This document shows positions 24,036 to 35,146 of a stretch of DNA of 64,000 nucleotides, piece by piece. Under the pieces are notes generated by a model, which saw only the letters and a list, made by a program, of their open reading frames with translations, did no database searches and was not told the DNA's origin. The DNA lies in assembly GCA_025084515.1 (NCBI GenBank), contig JAJAGP010000170.1:186001-250000 (forward strand), read 5' to 3'. The DNA comes from Ancistrus triradiatus (Eukaryota > Chordata > Actinopteri > Siluriformes > Loricariidae). Made by a program: the position numbers and the translations under genes. How positions within the stretch are numbered: the stretch's first letter is position 1; every line of letters starts with the position of its first letter.

Positions 24036-24656
24036 ATCTGATTTTCTGCAGTATGCCTGTATGCTTCATATTATGAACCTATTAGCAGTGAGTAAGTCTA
24101 AAATACAGAGATCATTAATACATAGTTCTATAGTTTTAGTCATTAGTTCATCTCCAGTAACCACTTTGTACTATTTAGGTTCCAGAATCTCTGGAACACA
24201 ACCTGGAAAGACTTTTGGAACATCCAGACACTCAAACCTAAGGATAATGTAGAATAGCCAGTCTACCTACTGTTATGTTTTTGTGGTGTGGGAGTAAATC
24301 ACAGTAAAAATCCATAGGAAAAATTCACGTGGACATAGGTAAACATGTCAAACTCCACTCAGACAGTAACTCACTGTGCCAACATGCCACATTGACTAGT
24401 CTTATATAAGGGTTCGGTGACAGAATACAGAAATAGGTGCAACAATGTCTGTCTCTGACCTTCACTGTCTTGTTTGCATGGTGTTTATGAAGGTATTAGA
24501 GCTTAATAATTAAATTGAATAATTTATTAGCACTGTCATATTGCCACTGATTTTGTCTGGGTGATCAGATATCGACTGTTCTTACAGTCTGTGACAGAAT
24601 TACTGCACCCTTGGTACAAACGGGTACAAAAAAAGAAAAGAAATTGAAAATGTATT

Positions 24657-25025
24657 CATCGGACAAAAAATTAGTCACCTGTGACTGAAACGTACCTAAC
24701 AGTTTCATCTTTTGGCCACAATTCTGATGAGAATTTCCTGCAGACTGGGATTTTTGCACTGCTGGTAGACCCATATGACCGTACGCTTTGATATACTTGC
24801 TAATTCAGCTACTTCCTTCACACGATGGCTTTGGAACCAAATGGAATCACTCCTTTTTGCCAATCATTAACATCATCGAACAAGACATTCACTGCACTGT
24901 ACCACCTCTTCTCAACTTATGAATCCCGTCACACACCCACAGATATTTATAGCCTAATCATCCTCGTACAACGCCATCTTCAGGAGCCTGAAATTACTAC
25001 CACCTTAAACACACACGTCCTTATG
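24657..25025 (-). mobile_element. Tc1-like fragment, 'CCGGACAAAAAA' family
   Basis: It shares 'attagtcacctgtgact', 'tcactgcactgtaccacctc' and 'gtacaacgccatcttcagga' with the longer copy at 44051-44933. The middle is deleted and the right terminus lost. Confidence 0.7.
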
Positions 25026-27149
25026 GTAATGAGCTCAATCTTACCATGAACAGGGAATATCTTTAATTGAAGTAATTTTAAGTAAAATGTGTTAGAAAAT
25101 GTTCCATTTTGGACTTTTTTGTTAAAAATAACTTGCAAAATCACCTAATGTCCACCACACAAGGGAAGGATATGCATCTTTCACTCTCTTTTTGACAGCA
25201 CGGATAGCATTTTGATATTTCATGTTCTTTATAAGTTTGTGAGCTTTCACTATGAAGTCATTTATAAAATAATAGTTCCTCTTTTTTAAGCTGTAGTGGT
25301 ATGTGAATATTTTTTGAGAAGGACAGATTCCTTTCAAAAAAAGAATAGATAGAATTTTTTTCAGATTACAGAAGGATTTCTTCTTTTTGAGCTGAGATCT
25401 CTAGTGTTAGAACATTTGGTTAAGATGAATGAAGTTCCTAAATGTGATCTGATCTTCATCTAAGTCTTATTAATAAATGAAGACAGTCTTTTGGTTTGAA
25501 AATATCCCTGACGTGTTTGTGATGATTAAGGACCATTGTGTCTGGCATAAGACAGAATGTAGATGATTATGTCTCTGGTGACGCTCAGATGATCTTATCT
25601 GCAGGTCCGCTGTGACAACTCTTAAATCATCAAGTCCCTTCTTGAAGTGCAATAGCTCTCCAGTGAGGGGAACGGTTAGTACTGGGTAGGTGCAATCAGC
25701 GGAGTTCAGGGAGGTTTTTTTAAACAAGCCAATAACTCTGAAAGATCAAAGCCTGATTAGGTCCTTGATGTCCATGTTTTGTAGTTCACTGGATGAGAGC
25801 TAACACAAGAAGGCTGTTCTGCCATTAGCAGCAACACTTTCACTGTGTAAGCTGTGAAGGTCATCATGAAGGATTCATTTAATCCCACATTGTAGGTAAT
25901 TTCATTGTAGGCAATTAAAAACTAAACCTTGTAATTTATGGAAATACACAACAACTATAAAAATACAGTAATGTTGTGTTATGTTATGGAAAGCCATGAC
26001 ACTTAAGAATATGGTATGATGGTCTTGATACTTTTGTTTTATACCGGAAGCCAAAAATGCATTGATAGACATGATTACAAACAACCAGACCATACAGTTA
26101 AACACAGTTAGCTTAGAGAGAATATACTGATAGCAGGTGAACAAACGAAGCCACACTACTTTCAATAGGACAGGCACATACAAGAATGTCTTAGCAGAAA
26201 GTCATACATACAAACACAAGTAAGTTGCACAAAAAAGTCTCAGAACAGAATACATCAACAGAACAGTATCTAGTACAACGTGAGTTATTAAGCACACAAC
26301 AACAGGACCCGTAAACACACCACAGTTGCCAGATCCTAAACTACCAGGTCTATGGAAACATGCACAAAGGACACGAATTGGCAAAAAAAAAATTTGATCA
26401 GTTAACATAATAACGATAATAATAACAATAATAATCATCGTCACCATCATCATCATAATAATGTATATAATAATAATGTATATATTTTTTAACTTTAGAG
26501 GTTGAACTTGCAGGAATACTGGAGAGTCAGGCTCAGGGAGCAATCCCAAATAAGCAGTTACACTTTGGAAACAACTGTATCTCATCTTGTATCCAGTCTG
26601 GAGGAGGCCTAACAGGGTACTACAGCCTCCTTTCAACTGTACAGTTTTCCCCAATAAATTTATCCTTTCGCTCTAATCTTGTAATCACTTACATCTATCA
26701 TCATCATTACATTCATACATACATAGTTTCATTAGATCACAAAAACTCCTTCTTGGTGCGTCATTTTATTTTTTTTGTCAGACTTGGGGGATGATCTCAA
26801 ACGTGCCTCATTCATTTGCCTACCACTTAGAGAACCACTTGGCTCGAGACAAATCCAGGGTCAGAAGTCGATCTGTGATAAATCTTTACATGTTTGAGAT
26901 TGGGCTTTTAAATTTTTTTAATGATTCAGTCAGTGCTAGTAGTTCATTTTTAATTATTTATTTTCATTTTACATATTTAGTGCTGCATTTCAACCTACAG
27001 CACACAAGGTTGTGCTGTGTTATCATTCTGTACACATATGCCACAGCCGGGGATTTACAGAAATACTGTTGTGTATTTCTGAGACATTGTTGATCTTTTA
27101 TTGTAAGCCCCACCCTGAAGTGTGTTTGTCTGTGTGTTTGTCTGTGCAG
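25026..27149. other. Upstream or intronic sequence of ATXN1, no gene seen
   Basis: 26010-26110 is a repeat shared with 48315-48410. 26395-26485 is an ATA/ATC microsatellite. The minus-strand ORF of 150 codons across 26202-26654 covers that microsatellite and is not credible. The final 100 bp form the polypyrimidine/TG acceptor context for the ATXN1 exon. Confidence 0.5.
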
Positions 27150-27441
27150 GTTTCTGGTGCAGTCCTGGAGGTTTACTTTCAGACGGAAATGATTCCACAT
27201 GAACTGTGTCAAGCGCCATCTCTCAGCAGACATGTGTTCTGTTGCTTTCGATTGAGATCAGAGACCATCCAGCCTTAAACGCAGGTGAGAGCTCCCAGCA
27301 CCACCGCTCTCTTCTCCACCCCCCACTGCCCTAACACCACCAGCCGATCAGCGGGTGGCACCAACATCAAGAACAAGAGAGTTGGACAGAGCTAATAAAA
27401 ATAAAGCCGTTTAAAACAGCGGTACGGCAGATAAAATCACC
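27150..27441 (+). other. ATXN1: ATXN1 5' untranslated exon segment leading into the start codon
   Basis: A pyrimidine/TG-rich tract ends in a good acceptor (tgtgcag, AG at 27148-27149). From there to the ATXN1 start the sequence is free of recognised repeats. Human ATXN1 carries several 5' UTR exons, and its coding region is confined to the last two exons, which fits this arrangement. A second strong donor-like site (CAG|gtgaga) lies at 27284/27285, so 27150-27284 could instead be a separate untranslated exon. The stretch just before the ATG (about 27345-27441) is A-rich and looks like a conserved UTR. The exon assignment is inferred from splice motifs only. Confidence 0.5.
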
Positions 27442-29157
27442 ATGAAGTCCAACCAAGAACGTAGCAATGAGTGCCTGCCCCCAAAGAAGCGAGAAATCCC
27501 AGCAAGTACCCTTCCCTCAGAGGAGAGGCCCATGGTGATGGCGCCTGCCAGTGAGAGTCAACGTGGAGGGAACCTTGCTTGGCTTGCTAGCATGGCTGGT
27601 GGGCATGAGAGCAACAGGCAGTGCACCAGCAGCTCAGCAGAAGTCGATGGCCCTCAGTCCAAGCCGTCAGGATCCACAAACGAGTCCATTCGAGCTCTTA
27701 CTTCAGCATCCACCATCCCTGCTGTGTACACGTCGGCCCTTTCTCAGCATGCGGGCACCATACAATATACACCCTTGCCCCCAAACCTTCACTTCATTAC
27801 CCCCTCATATGCGGGGCCATATACTGGCTATATCTCTCCCCTTGTGCCCACTGGAGCCCCCACCAGCACCACAAATTCCTCTCAGCGACACACTGAAGCC
27901 TACAGCGGCACCACCAGCTCTCCAACACCCAAACTCGAGCAGCACCATCAGCTGCTTTGTCCTCCTGGCATCTCCATACCAGACAGCCTCCCCCAACACC
28001 ACTCCACCCAGTATGTGCAGAGTCATCTCCCCTTGCATCTCCAGCACACACTTGCCCTTAGCGGGCCCTCTCAGGTCCTGCTTCAGTACACGGATGGACC
28101 CATGCCCAAGAAGGAAGATGCCAAGCCTAGGGAGGTCCTGAATGGTGAGGTAGAAAAGGGCAGACGCTTCAACTTACACCCAGATTCTAATTTAGGGAAA
28201 CAGGGCAGCAGCACAGCCAAAGGGTCTACCCGGCAGCACCATATCCACCAGCGAGACCATTACGAGACCAGACATATGTCACTCCCAGCAGAATATGGGC
28301 AGGACAGTGGCAGCTTGCGTACCTCACTAGTCCTAGTTCCCAATAGTCACAGTTCTAGCATTGAGCCTGGGGTGACCCTAGACAAGCTGCCTCCCTCACT
28401 GGCCCTGGCTGAGAAAGGAGGGATTTGTGCAGGCAAGCCTGTGTCCCGCACTCTCTGCAACTCCACATCCAGTGCCTCCCTTCTTTTTCCACCTCCCTCC
28501 TCACCGGTAGATGGTCTGAAGACAGCAGTTAACACATTATCTCCTCAGACAGTCATCCAGACGACACACAGCGCAACTGAACAGCTGTCCCTGGGCCTCA
28601 CATCCACCAACTTCTACCCCGCTCATCAGCCCATTATTGGGTACATTGCAGGCACAGGGCAGCAGCAGCCTCTCAGCTACCACACCAGCCTTCCTCCACA
28701 CTTGCTTATCCCAGGAACTCAGCCTGTTATCATCCCAGTAAGTGGAGCAGAAGCTACTGCCACGTCCACAACACCAACTTTTGCTGCAGCACTTGTGACC
28801 TCAGCAGCGCCCAAAGGCGAGTCCTTCGAGCATCCTGCCTCCTTCCCCCACCCTGCAGGGACTGTGGTCCAGGCCCAGCTGCACTTGCCTGTGGTGCCAG
28901 CCTCTGCCAGTCTGTCAACTACTCCACCTGTACCTTCCGCTCCTTCGTTGCCACCCTACTTTGCTAAGGGTTCCATAATTCAGCTAGCCGATGGGGAGCT
29001 AAAGCGTGTGGAGGACCTAAAGACAGAAGACTTCATTCAGAGTGCAGAAATCAGCAGCGAGCTGAAGATAGACTCTAGCACCGTGGAGCGCATTGACAGC
29101 AGCCATACGGCCAACTCTGCCATTATCCAGTTTGCAGTAGGAGAGCATCGCTCACAG
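27442..29157 (+). CDS. ATXN1: Ataxin-1, first (large) coding exon, residues 1-572
   Basis: This exon encodes the N-terminal three quarters of ataxin-1, a nuclear RNA- and chromatin-associated co-repressor scaffold that works with Capicua (CIC). The start ATG has A at -3, and the protein opens with the hallmark MKSNQERSNECLPPKKREIP. Residues 30-500 are low-complexity and rich in Ser, Pro, Thr, His and Gln. Conserved blocks include EVLNGE, TVIQTTHSA, LLIPGTQP and AQLHLPVV. The AXH domain begins near residue 501 (PSLPPYFAKGSIIQLA) and continues into the next exon. Where human ATXN1 has its polyglutamine tract, only LEQHHQ (165-170) is present, so no expandable repeat exists. The exon ends after codon 572 at CAG|gtgggc (phase 0). 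Read-through would add only eight residues before a stop. ATXN1L is less likely, because its N-terminus differs and the neighbour is GMPR. Which teleost duplicate (atxn1a or atxn1b) this is cannot be decided here. Confidence 0.95.
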
Positions 29158-29264
29158 GTGGGCTGCACACTTCTCTCTTTATAGTGCTAGTTCCAGATTT
29201 TACAGGTGAAAGGCCAAGGCAACAACATAACAAACTGTTAATAAACAGGTAGTAAATAATAAGC

Positions 29265-30656
29265 TACAACCCAAAACAGAAAAAGTTGGGACAGTATTGA
29301 AAATGCAAATAAAAAAAATGTGTCTTACATTTTCTTTGACTTTTATTTCATTATATACAGTATGAACCCAAGACATTTCATGTTCTGTGTGGTCAACTTT
29401 ATTTTATTTGTTAATAAACATCCATTCTTGCTTTTCAGGCCTGCATATTCCAAAAAAAAGTTAGGACTGGGACAGTTTTGGGAAAAAATTATGTGATTTC
29501 AAATAGGTGATTGTAATCATTATTTAATATATAAGCAGTATCCACAAAAGGCTGGGTTTTTGAAGAGCAAAGATGAGCACAGGACAGTGACTTCAGTTTG
29601 TCAACAAATTTGTGAGAAATTTACTGAAATGTTTAAAAACAATGTTCCTCAAAGAAAGATGGGACGGGATTTGCATATTTCATTCCTATGTCTTTGTGAT
29701 TTTTTTTTTTTTTCTTCATTTTTTTTTTTACATCTTGTAGTTGAAAAATGCATGTACGCCACTGGAAAAGATGTCGTCTTGACGGCAGCATAGTTTGCCC
29801 TGAAATCTCAGTGTACTTTTCTGTATTAATGCTGACATCACAGAAGTGTAAATTACCTTTTTGAAAGGGCACTGACACATCCCCATACCATGAAAGACCA
29901 TGGCTTTTGGACTTGTTGCTGATAATGGTCTGGATGGTCCATTTTGCCATGCTGATTTGTGATGGTTAACATCAGGCTTCTTTTTTGGACAGTAAGATTT
30001 TGTGTGTCATTTGTGAATGAAACTCTGTATTGGTACTCTGTAAAGGTTTGCTAAAGTAATCCCTTGCCTATGTGGTTATATCAGCTATTGATGAATGACG
30101 GTTCTTGATGCAGATCAGAGATCATGGACGTTCAGCTTAGGATTGCGACCTTGCCGTTTACGGACTAAAATTCCTCCAGATTCCTTGAATTGTTTAATGA
30201 TATTATCCACTGGAGAGGAAGAAATATGTAAATCCCTTTCAATCTTTCTTTGATAAACACTGTTTTTAAATATTACAATCATTTTCACATGCATTTGTTG
30301 ACCAACTGGAGTTTGGAGTTTGAGTCTTGGCCTCAAAGCCTTCCGTGGATACTGCTTTTGTACCAAATCATGATTTTAATCACCTGTTGACATCACCTGC
30401 TTGAAATCAGATCATTTAGGTTTTTTTTACCTTTTTTGCTAGCCCTAAATTGGCCCTGTCCCATTTTTTGGAATGTGTTTCAGGCCTGAAATGCAGGAAT
30501 GGATGTTTATTAACAAATTAAATGAAGCTGACAAAAAACATGAAATATCTCGGGTTCATATGGAATGGTGCAATGAAATAATTTTAGAAACACTGCAGGG
30601 ATTTTTTACATTTGCATTTTCCATACTGCCCCACATTTTTCTGATTTGGGGTTGTA
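29265..30656. mobile_element. Tc1-derived inverted-repeat element in the ATXN1 intron
   Basis: The ends 'tacaacccaaaacagaaaaa' and 'ttctgatttggggttgta' are inverted repeats. Arms of over 400 bp each carry the same helix-turn-helix fragment on opposite strands: plus 29560-29685 (VPQRKMGRDLHIS) and minus 30366-30115 (YQRKIERDLHISSSPVDNII). A central block (29730-30010) holds minus-strand Tc1-type debris interrupted by poly-T. No catalytic domain survives. Confidence 0.8.
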
Positions 30657-30689
30657 TATTTTAGTATTTGTTTATATTATACTTACTTT

Positions 30690-31005
30690 ATATAGCTCAA
30701 TTTCCCTACCCTCTTAATTCAGGGTTGCGGAAGCCAGGGCCTAGCCGGCACCAAAGGCCACAAGGAGGGGACTGCCCAGGACTGGGTTCCAGTCCATCTC
30801 AGGACAAATATACACAGAGCCCCTCTCTAATACTGGGACATGTTAGGGAGATCAGTTATCCTAAGCATTGTCTTTGTAGGAATGTGGGAGGAAACTGGAG
30901 TACCCAGTGTAAACTCATGCAGGCATGGAGAGAACATGCAAACTCCACACAGGCAATGACCAGTCCAGTCTCTGGAGCTGTGAGGCTTCCGTGCTAATCA
31001 CAGTC
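30690..31005 (-). repeat. tRNA-derived SINE, minus orientation
   Basis: 'gggaggaaactggagtaccc', 'gagaacatgcaaactccaca' and 'ccagtctctggagctgtgag' are the reverse of the SINE body and head. It is diverged and lies in the ATXN1 last intron. Confidence 0.7.
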
Positions 31006-31512
31006 ATCACAATCATACTGCCAATTAATATATCTGTTTTCGCTTTATATTATTTATATGCCATGATGGTTTTTATGCCTTTAACCTTTGGGAAGCTGTA
31101 TGCTGCTAATGAAAATGGGAATATTTTCTGCAGCTCATATACAAGTTTTTGTACTTGAACTCAGTAATGAAGTGTTCTACATGTCGGCTATATCAGTCCT
31201 CATCTTTTGACGCAGTCAATCTGTCGCCTGTTTCCGTATGGTCCCCTTGTTTAGTGCTGTTTGTGTGGGTTCCTAATTGAGTCATCTCTTAGTTCAGCTC
31301 CCTTCTGTTCTGCTGTGAGGGGGCTGTGTGAAAATCTGTTTCATTTATCTGTGAATTGAGATTCGGGACGCCCACACAAAATAAAATCTGTCGACTCATA
31401 AATGAGATTCATGGTGGAACACAATGTCTCTGTCATACCCATTCATTCCTGTCTTGCAATGTGTAAACTGCATTTAAGCGTTTGATGTGCTCTGTGTTGT
31501 ATGGTCTCTCAG

Positions 31513-32061
31513 GTGAGCGTGGAGGTGTTGGTGGAGTACCCCTTCTTTGTGTTTGGCCAGGGCTGGTCCTCTTGCTGTCCTGACCGGACTACCCAGCTGC
31601 TGGAGCTGCCTTGTGCCAGGCTGGCAGTGGGTGATGTCTGCATTTCCCTCACCCTCAAGAACCTGAAGAATGGCTCACTGAAAAAGAACCAGGGGCTGAT
31701 TTCGGACGTGACCGGGCTCGGACCACCTCTCAAACCACCTCTTAAAGTGTCCTCTGGAGGGACACGTGGGAAGCAGGAGAACGGACTGGCTCAATGCGCT
31801 GGACGGGGAGGAGTCGGCGCTCAGGCCAGCACGGAGAACGGAGAACTGAGATTTGAAGGGAATGGAGCCTGTAAAATCCCACCACTCTCTGAGTCAGAAT
31901 CTAACAGCAAACCTGTGGGGCGCAAGCGGAGGTGGTCGGCTCCCGAGGGCCGCAAAGTGGAGAAACCTGAGGAGGAGCCGCCTTTGACTCTTCCTAGGCC
32001 TTCGTTTATCCCTCAGGAGGTTAAAATTAGCATCGAAGGCCGATCGAATGTTGGCAAGTGA
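31513..32061 (+). CDS. ATXN1: Ataxin-1, last coding exon, residues 573-754
   Basis: The exon follows acceptor tctctcag (AG at 31511-31512) in phase 0 and runs to TGA. It completes the AXH domain, a dimerisation, RNA-binding and CIC-interaction fold, with VSVEVLVEYPFFVFGQGW, the CC pair and GDVCISLTLKNLKNG (to about residue 626). After a variable linker comes RKRRWSAPEGRK, which combines the nuclear localisation signal (RKRR, 709-712) with the 14-3-3/splicing-factor binding motif. Ser714 corresponds to human Ser776, the phosphorylation site that controls SCA1 toxicity. The tail PPLTLPRPSFIPQEVKISIE and the terminal GRSNVGK match human ATXN1. The total of 754 residues compares with about 815 in human; the difference fits the missing polyglutamine/histidine tract and shorter linkers. 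Confidence 0.95.
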   Translation: MSVEVLVEYPFFVFGQGWSSCCPDRTTQLLELPCARLAVGDVCISLTLKNLKNGSLKKNQGLISDVTGLGPPLKPPLKVSSGGTRGKQENGLAQCAGRGGVGAQASTENGELRFEGNGACKIPPLSESESNSKPVGRKRRWSAPEGRKVEKPEEEPPLTLPRPSFIPQEVKISIEGRSNVGK

Positions 32062-33235
32062 AAGACAGTTTGGACTATTGTGGTTTTGAATTGAATGGAA
32101 AAAAAGTGACCCTCGCAAAGTTCTTTGTTTTCAAATATTGCTTTTTATATAATTGACTTCTCGAAATTTTGTTTTTCTATTCAGATTGCTGTAAGGTATG
32201 CTAAATTAACTCGTTACCACCTTACATGTAGTGATAATTACTAGGTAAATTCAATATACACAGTCAATTGGTGCAATCTATTTCGGTTAGGCAAATTTGG
32301 GGAAGGTATAGTATTAGTGCAAGGCGAAGTCGTGAAGGGGGTTTATGTAGGATGCCTGAATGCTGCACGATGCCACCAGGGTACAAAGTTTTAGCCTTGC
32401 ATCTTATTGTTCTGTCTTGGCAAACGGTGATGGTTTAACATGACGCCTACTGAAGTAGCACTACGATTGGGGCCTTTGTTAATGTAGTGCATTAATTCCA
32501 GCTCTATCCACGTGCGAGGTGGAGGATGGATGGAGGTTGGCCTGGATGATGATGCTCAGGGAGGCAGGACGGAAATCACTCCTTCACTGGCTGCAGGAGT
32601 TTACATGATGTCAGCCATCCTGCTCTAGCAGTTTCATTTGACATTAAGACATAGATGAGAGACAATCTGATGCCCATCACTAAGAGATTCGAGGGATATT
32701 GTCAGTGCTGTTGCTTGTATTAGCTTTTACTCAGAGTTAGGCAGGGGCACCCATATAACCAGGTACATGCCGGCTGAGCTGACGTAATGCAGCTGAGGCA
32801 GAGAAATCGTGCAGTGCCAGTCGCTCCTTAGGAAAGAGAGAATTCAAGAGGAAAGTTTGCTTTTTGATATATCCAACTATTGAGTCTTCTGTTTTTTTCT
32901 TAGCGGTTTTACGTTTTTCTTTTCTGTCTTGCTTGAAAGCCACCAACCTGGTGGGTGGTATGGGTTTATTTGTTTGTTTCTTTGTTTTTTTTTCTCTTTT
33001 GTTTAGTTTTTTGGTGATGAATGTGTAAAACTTGCAGTCAGGTGTCACTTTCAGTCATGGAGACACAGACTGACTTATATACGTGTTAGGATGTATCAGC
33101 TAGAAGATTTTAATGAAAGAAAGCACATTTTTTCAGAGACAGTCAGCGAAAATGATCTGAGAAACTAAAGACAGGTGATCGAAGCACTTAAGACACCTGT
33201 CACACACCAGCTGGTAGATTTTATGAATTTAGTTC

Positions 33236-33237
<2 letters not shown>

Positions 33238-33277
<40 letters not shown>

Positions 33278-33278
33278 T
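33238..33278. repeat. (ATT)n microsatellite
   Basis: About 13 pure units within the putative ATXN1 3' UTR. Confidence 0.95.
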
Positions 33279-33293
33279 CTCAATGCAGACACA

Positions 33294-33301
33294 GTACTGT
33301 A
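33294..33301 (+). promoter_or_regulatory. Candidate miR-101 8-mer site (GTACTGTA)
   Basis: This is a perfect complement to the miR-101 seed with A opposite position 1. It lies 1.2 kb into the putative ATXN1 3' UTR, just after a long ATT repeat. miR-101 is a known repressor of human ATXN1. Confidence 0.4.
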
Positions 33302-34014
33302 CAGTGTGATGTGTGTTGGTACAGCTCTGTAGGAAATTCAGGGCTCAGACGGGTCCTTGATCTAAGAATGTGTGATTGTTGAGAGGTGGAACAGAAAAAA
33401 AAGGAAAAAAAGACTAGATGGGGAAAAGTCTCTTTTCAAGAAGCACTTCTCTGCTTGGGTCAATCTGGCTCTGCCGCCTCAGTAAACCACGAGCTAAAGT
33501 CCTAAACAGCAGCAGCTGTTGTTTTAATTGTAGCGTGGGCAGAGCTGATGAGACTGTTGAAATTTTAGTGATTGAACATGATATGTGTGAGTGTTTGTTA
33601 GGTGAGATGAGTTTTCAGAAAGAGAAGCATGAGACTGTCAAAATATGGCGTGAGCAGAAAAAGTGGTTATGAGCGACGCAGGACGAAGATATCTTGAGAA
33701 AAGTTGGGGTTTAAGGGTGTCCTTCGTTTGTATTGTATGTATGTGGAAGCGCATGCTTGTATGCTGTGTGAACACGGACACATTCACTTTTTTCGGCCAC
33801 AGTGTGTTGCTGTGTGTTGTGTCTTTTGTACATTAACATGTACAGAAATACAGACGGTGTATCTAGATGCCTTAGTCCAAGCATATGTGAAATCATGTAG
33901 TACTTTCAGTGGGCTGGAGAGTCTGTGCGTGTCGGTCTGTGTGTATGTGCGCATATTGTGTATGCATGTGTTGTATGTACGTCTGTATGAGTGTGTGACC
34001 GTATATATACACAC

Positions 34015-35038
34015 ACACCGATCAGCAATAACATTACATCCTGGTTTTCTGCACTCGTTGTGCATTTTATCAGCTCAAGTTTTACACTGTTTTTCAATAA
34101 TCAGGACTCCCACAGATCAGGAACTATTTGCGTGGTCGATTATTCTCAGCACTGCGGTTAGTGTGTTGGACTGGTATGAGTGGATCAGACACAGCCCTGC
34201 AGCCTCTTTTAGATACATCTACCTTGTTGGCCCACCTTGTAGATGTCGGAAATAGCAGCTCATATGTCGCTGGACAATTTATGTTGTCATATTCTAGTCC
34301 TTCAGTGATTGGGGTCACAAAACGCTGTTGGCTGGATGTCTTAGTCAATACATTATTCTCAGTCCAGCAGTAACATAAGGTGTTTAAAAACTCCTGCTGC
34401 CCCTGACCCACTCATACCAGCGCAACACAGACTAACATGAAACCACATGTTTACATGCACTTAATTCCATAACTGCAGAAAACCAGATTTTGTCAGTAAT
34501 CTGATCAAGTATTATACATGTACTTGAATAATCAGATAATAGGAAACCTCCGGGTGTACATGACCCATGTCTCCAAGATTAAGTGGACAACCATTTTCTG
34601 CTAGCTTTTTTTTCGCTAACCGCTCTCCCAATTGAAATTATGTAACTGGTATACATGCTATGAGAAATCAAATTATTGAAATAAAATAATCTGCTCACTT
34701 TATCGGATTACTTAATCTGATTTCTGGATCAGAGTATGCTGTATACATGACCAGATAACTGCAGAAATCCAACTATGGTCGGATTTTTAAGTGCATGTAA
34801 ACGCACTCAATGTCACCGCAGTGCTGAGAATGAGCCACCATCCAAATAATGCCTGCTGTGTGGTGGTCCTGTGGGGACATGACCATTGAAGGATAGGGTG
34901 AAAGTGGAGCCAACAAATTATATAGAGCAACAGATGGACTACAGTCTGTAATTGAAGATCTTTAAAGTGCACCCATTTGGTGGAGCTGATACAAGGAGAA
35001 ACCCAGAGGTGGCTTTAATGTTGTGGCTGATCGGTGTG
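34015..35038. mobile_element. Palindromic MITE (CACCGATCAGC family) with a second MITE inside
   Basis: The ends CACACCGATCAGCAATAAC and GTTGTGGCTGATCGGTGTG are inverted repeats. Both arms carry 'atcaggaactatttgcgtgg'-type sequence and 'agcactgcggt' / 'accgcagtgct', as well as the copies of 'agactgtagtccatctgttg'. A separate MITE occupies 34449-34802. The block lies in the putative ATXN1 3' UTR and is followed by a long AT/GT microsatellite (35041-35145). Confidence 0.8.
34449..34802. mobile_element. 354-bp MITE with perfect 16-bp ends, nested
   Basis: It starts GTTTACATGCACTTAA and ends with its reverse complement TTAAGTGCATGTAAAC. Inner parts ('aactgcagaaaaccagat', 'actgcagaaatccaacta') also mirror. 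It interrupts the palindromic MITE near the 'actaacatg...tgtcacc' position. Confidence 0.8.
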
Positions 35039-35040
35039 CA

Positions 35041-35083
35041 TGTATAACACACACACATATATGTATATATGTGTGTGTATATG

Positions 35084-35144
<61 letters not shown>

Positions 35145-35146
35145 AT
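35041..35146. repeat. (TA)n/(TG)n microsatellite
   Basis: Mixed CA, TATG and pure TA units of about 100 bp. The ORFs rich in Ile-Tyr here are artefacts. Confidence 0.95.

Larger units (their letters stand above)
29158..31512 (+). other. ATXN1: ATXN1 final intron (2.36 kb), GT-AG
   Basis: The donor is gtgggc and the acceptor ctctcag. The intron splits the AXH domain between codons. It contains a Tc1-derived inverted-repeat element (29265-30656) and a minus-strand SINE (about 30690-31005). The remaining 31.0-31.5 kb shows no recognised repeat. Confidence 0.9.

Noticed and set aside
26202..26654. 150-codon minus-strand ORF
   Set aside because: It runs through an ATA/ATC microsatellite (Ile/Met runs) and has no family features.
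27551..27604. N-terminal 18 codons of the 196-codon out-of-frame ORF in ATXN1
   Set aside because: The frame begins with GTG, not ATG. The first plausible eukaryotic start is ATG at 27605, so I count 178 codons.
27797..28051. Minus-strand ORFs inside the ATXN1 coding exon
   Set aside because: They are antisense shadows of a GC-rich coding exon.
32737..33048. 103-codon minus-strand Lys-rich ORF
   Set aside because: It is antisense to T-rich 3' UTR sequence and has no supporting features.
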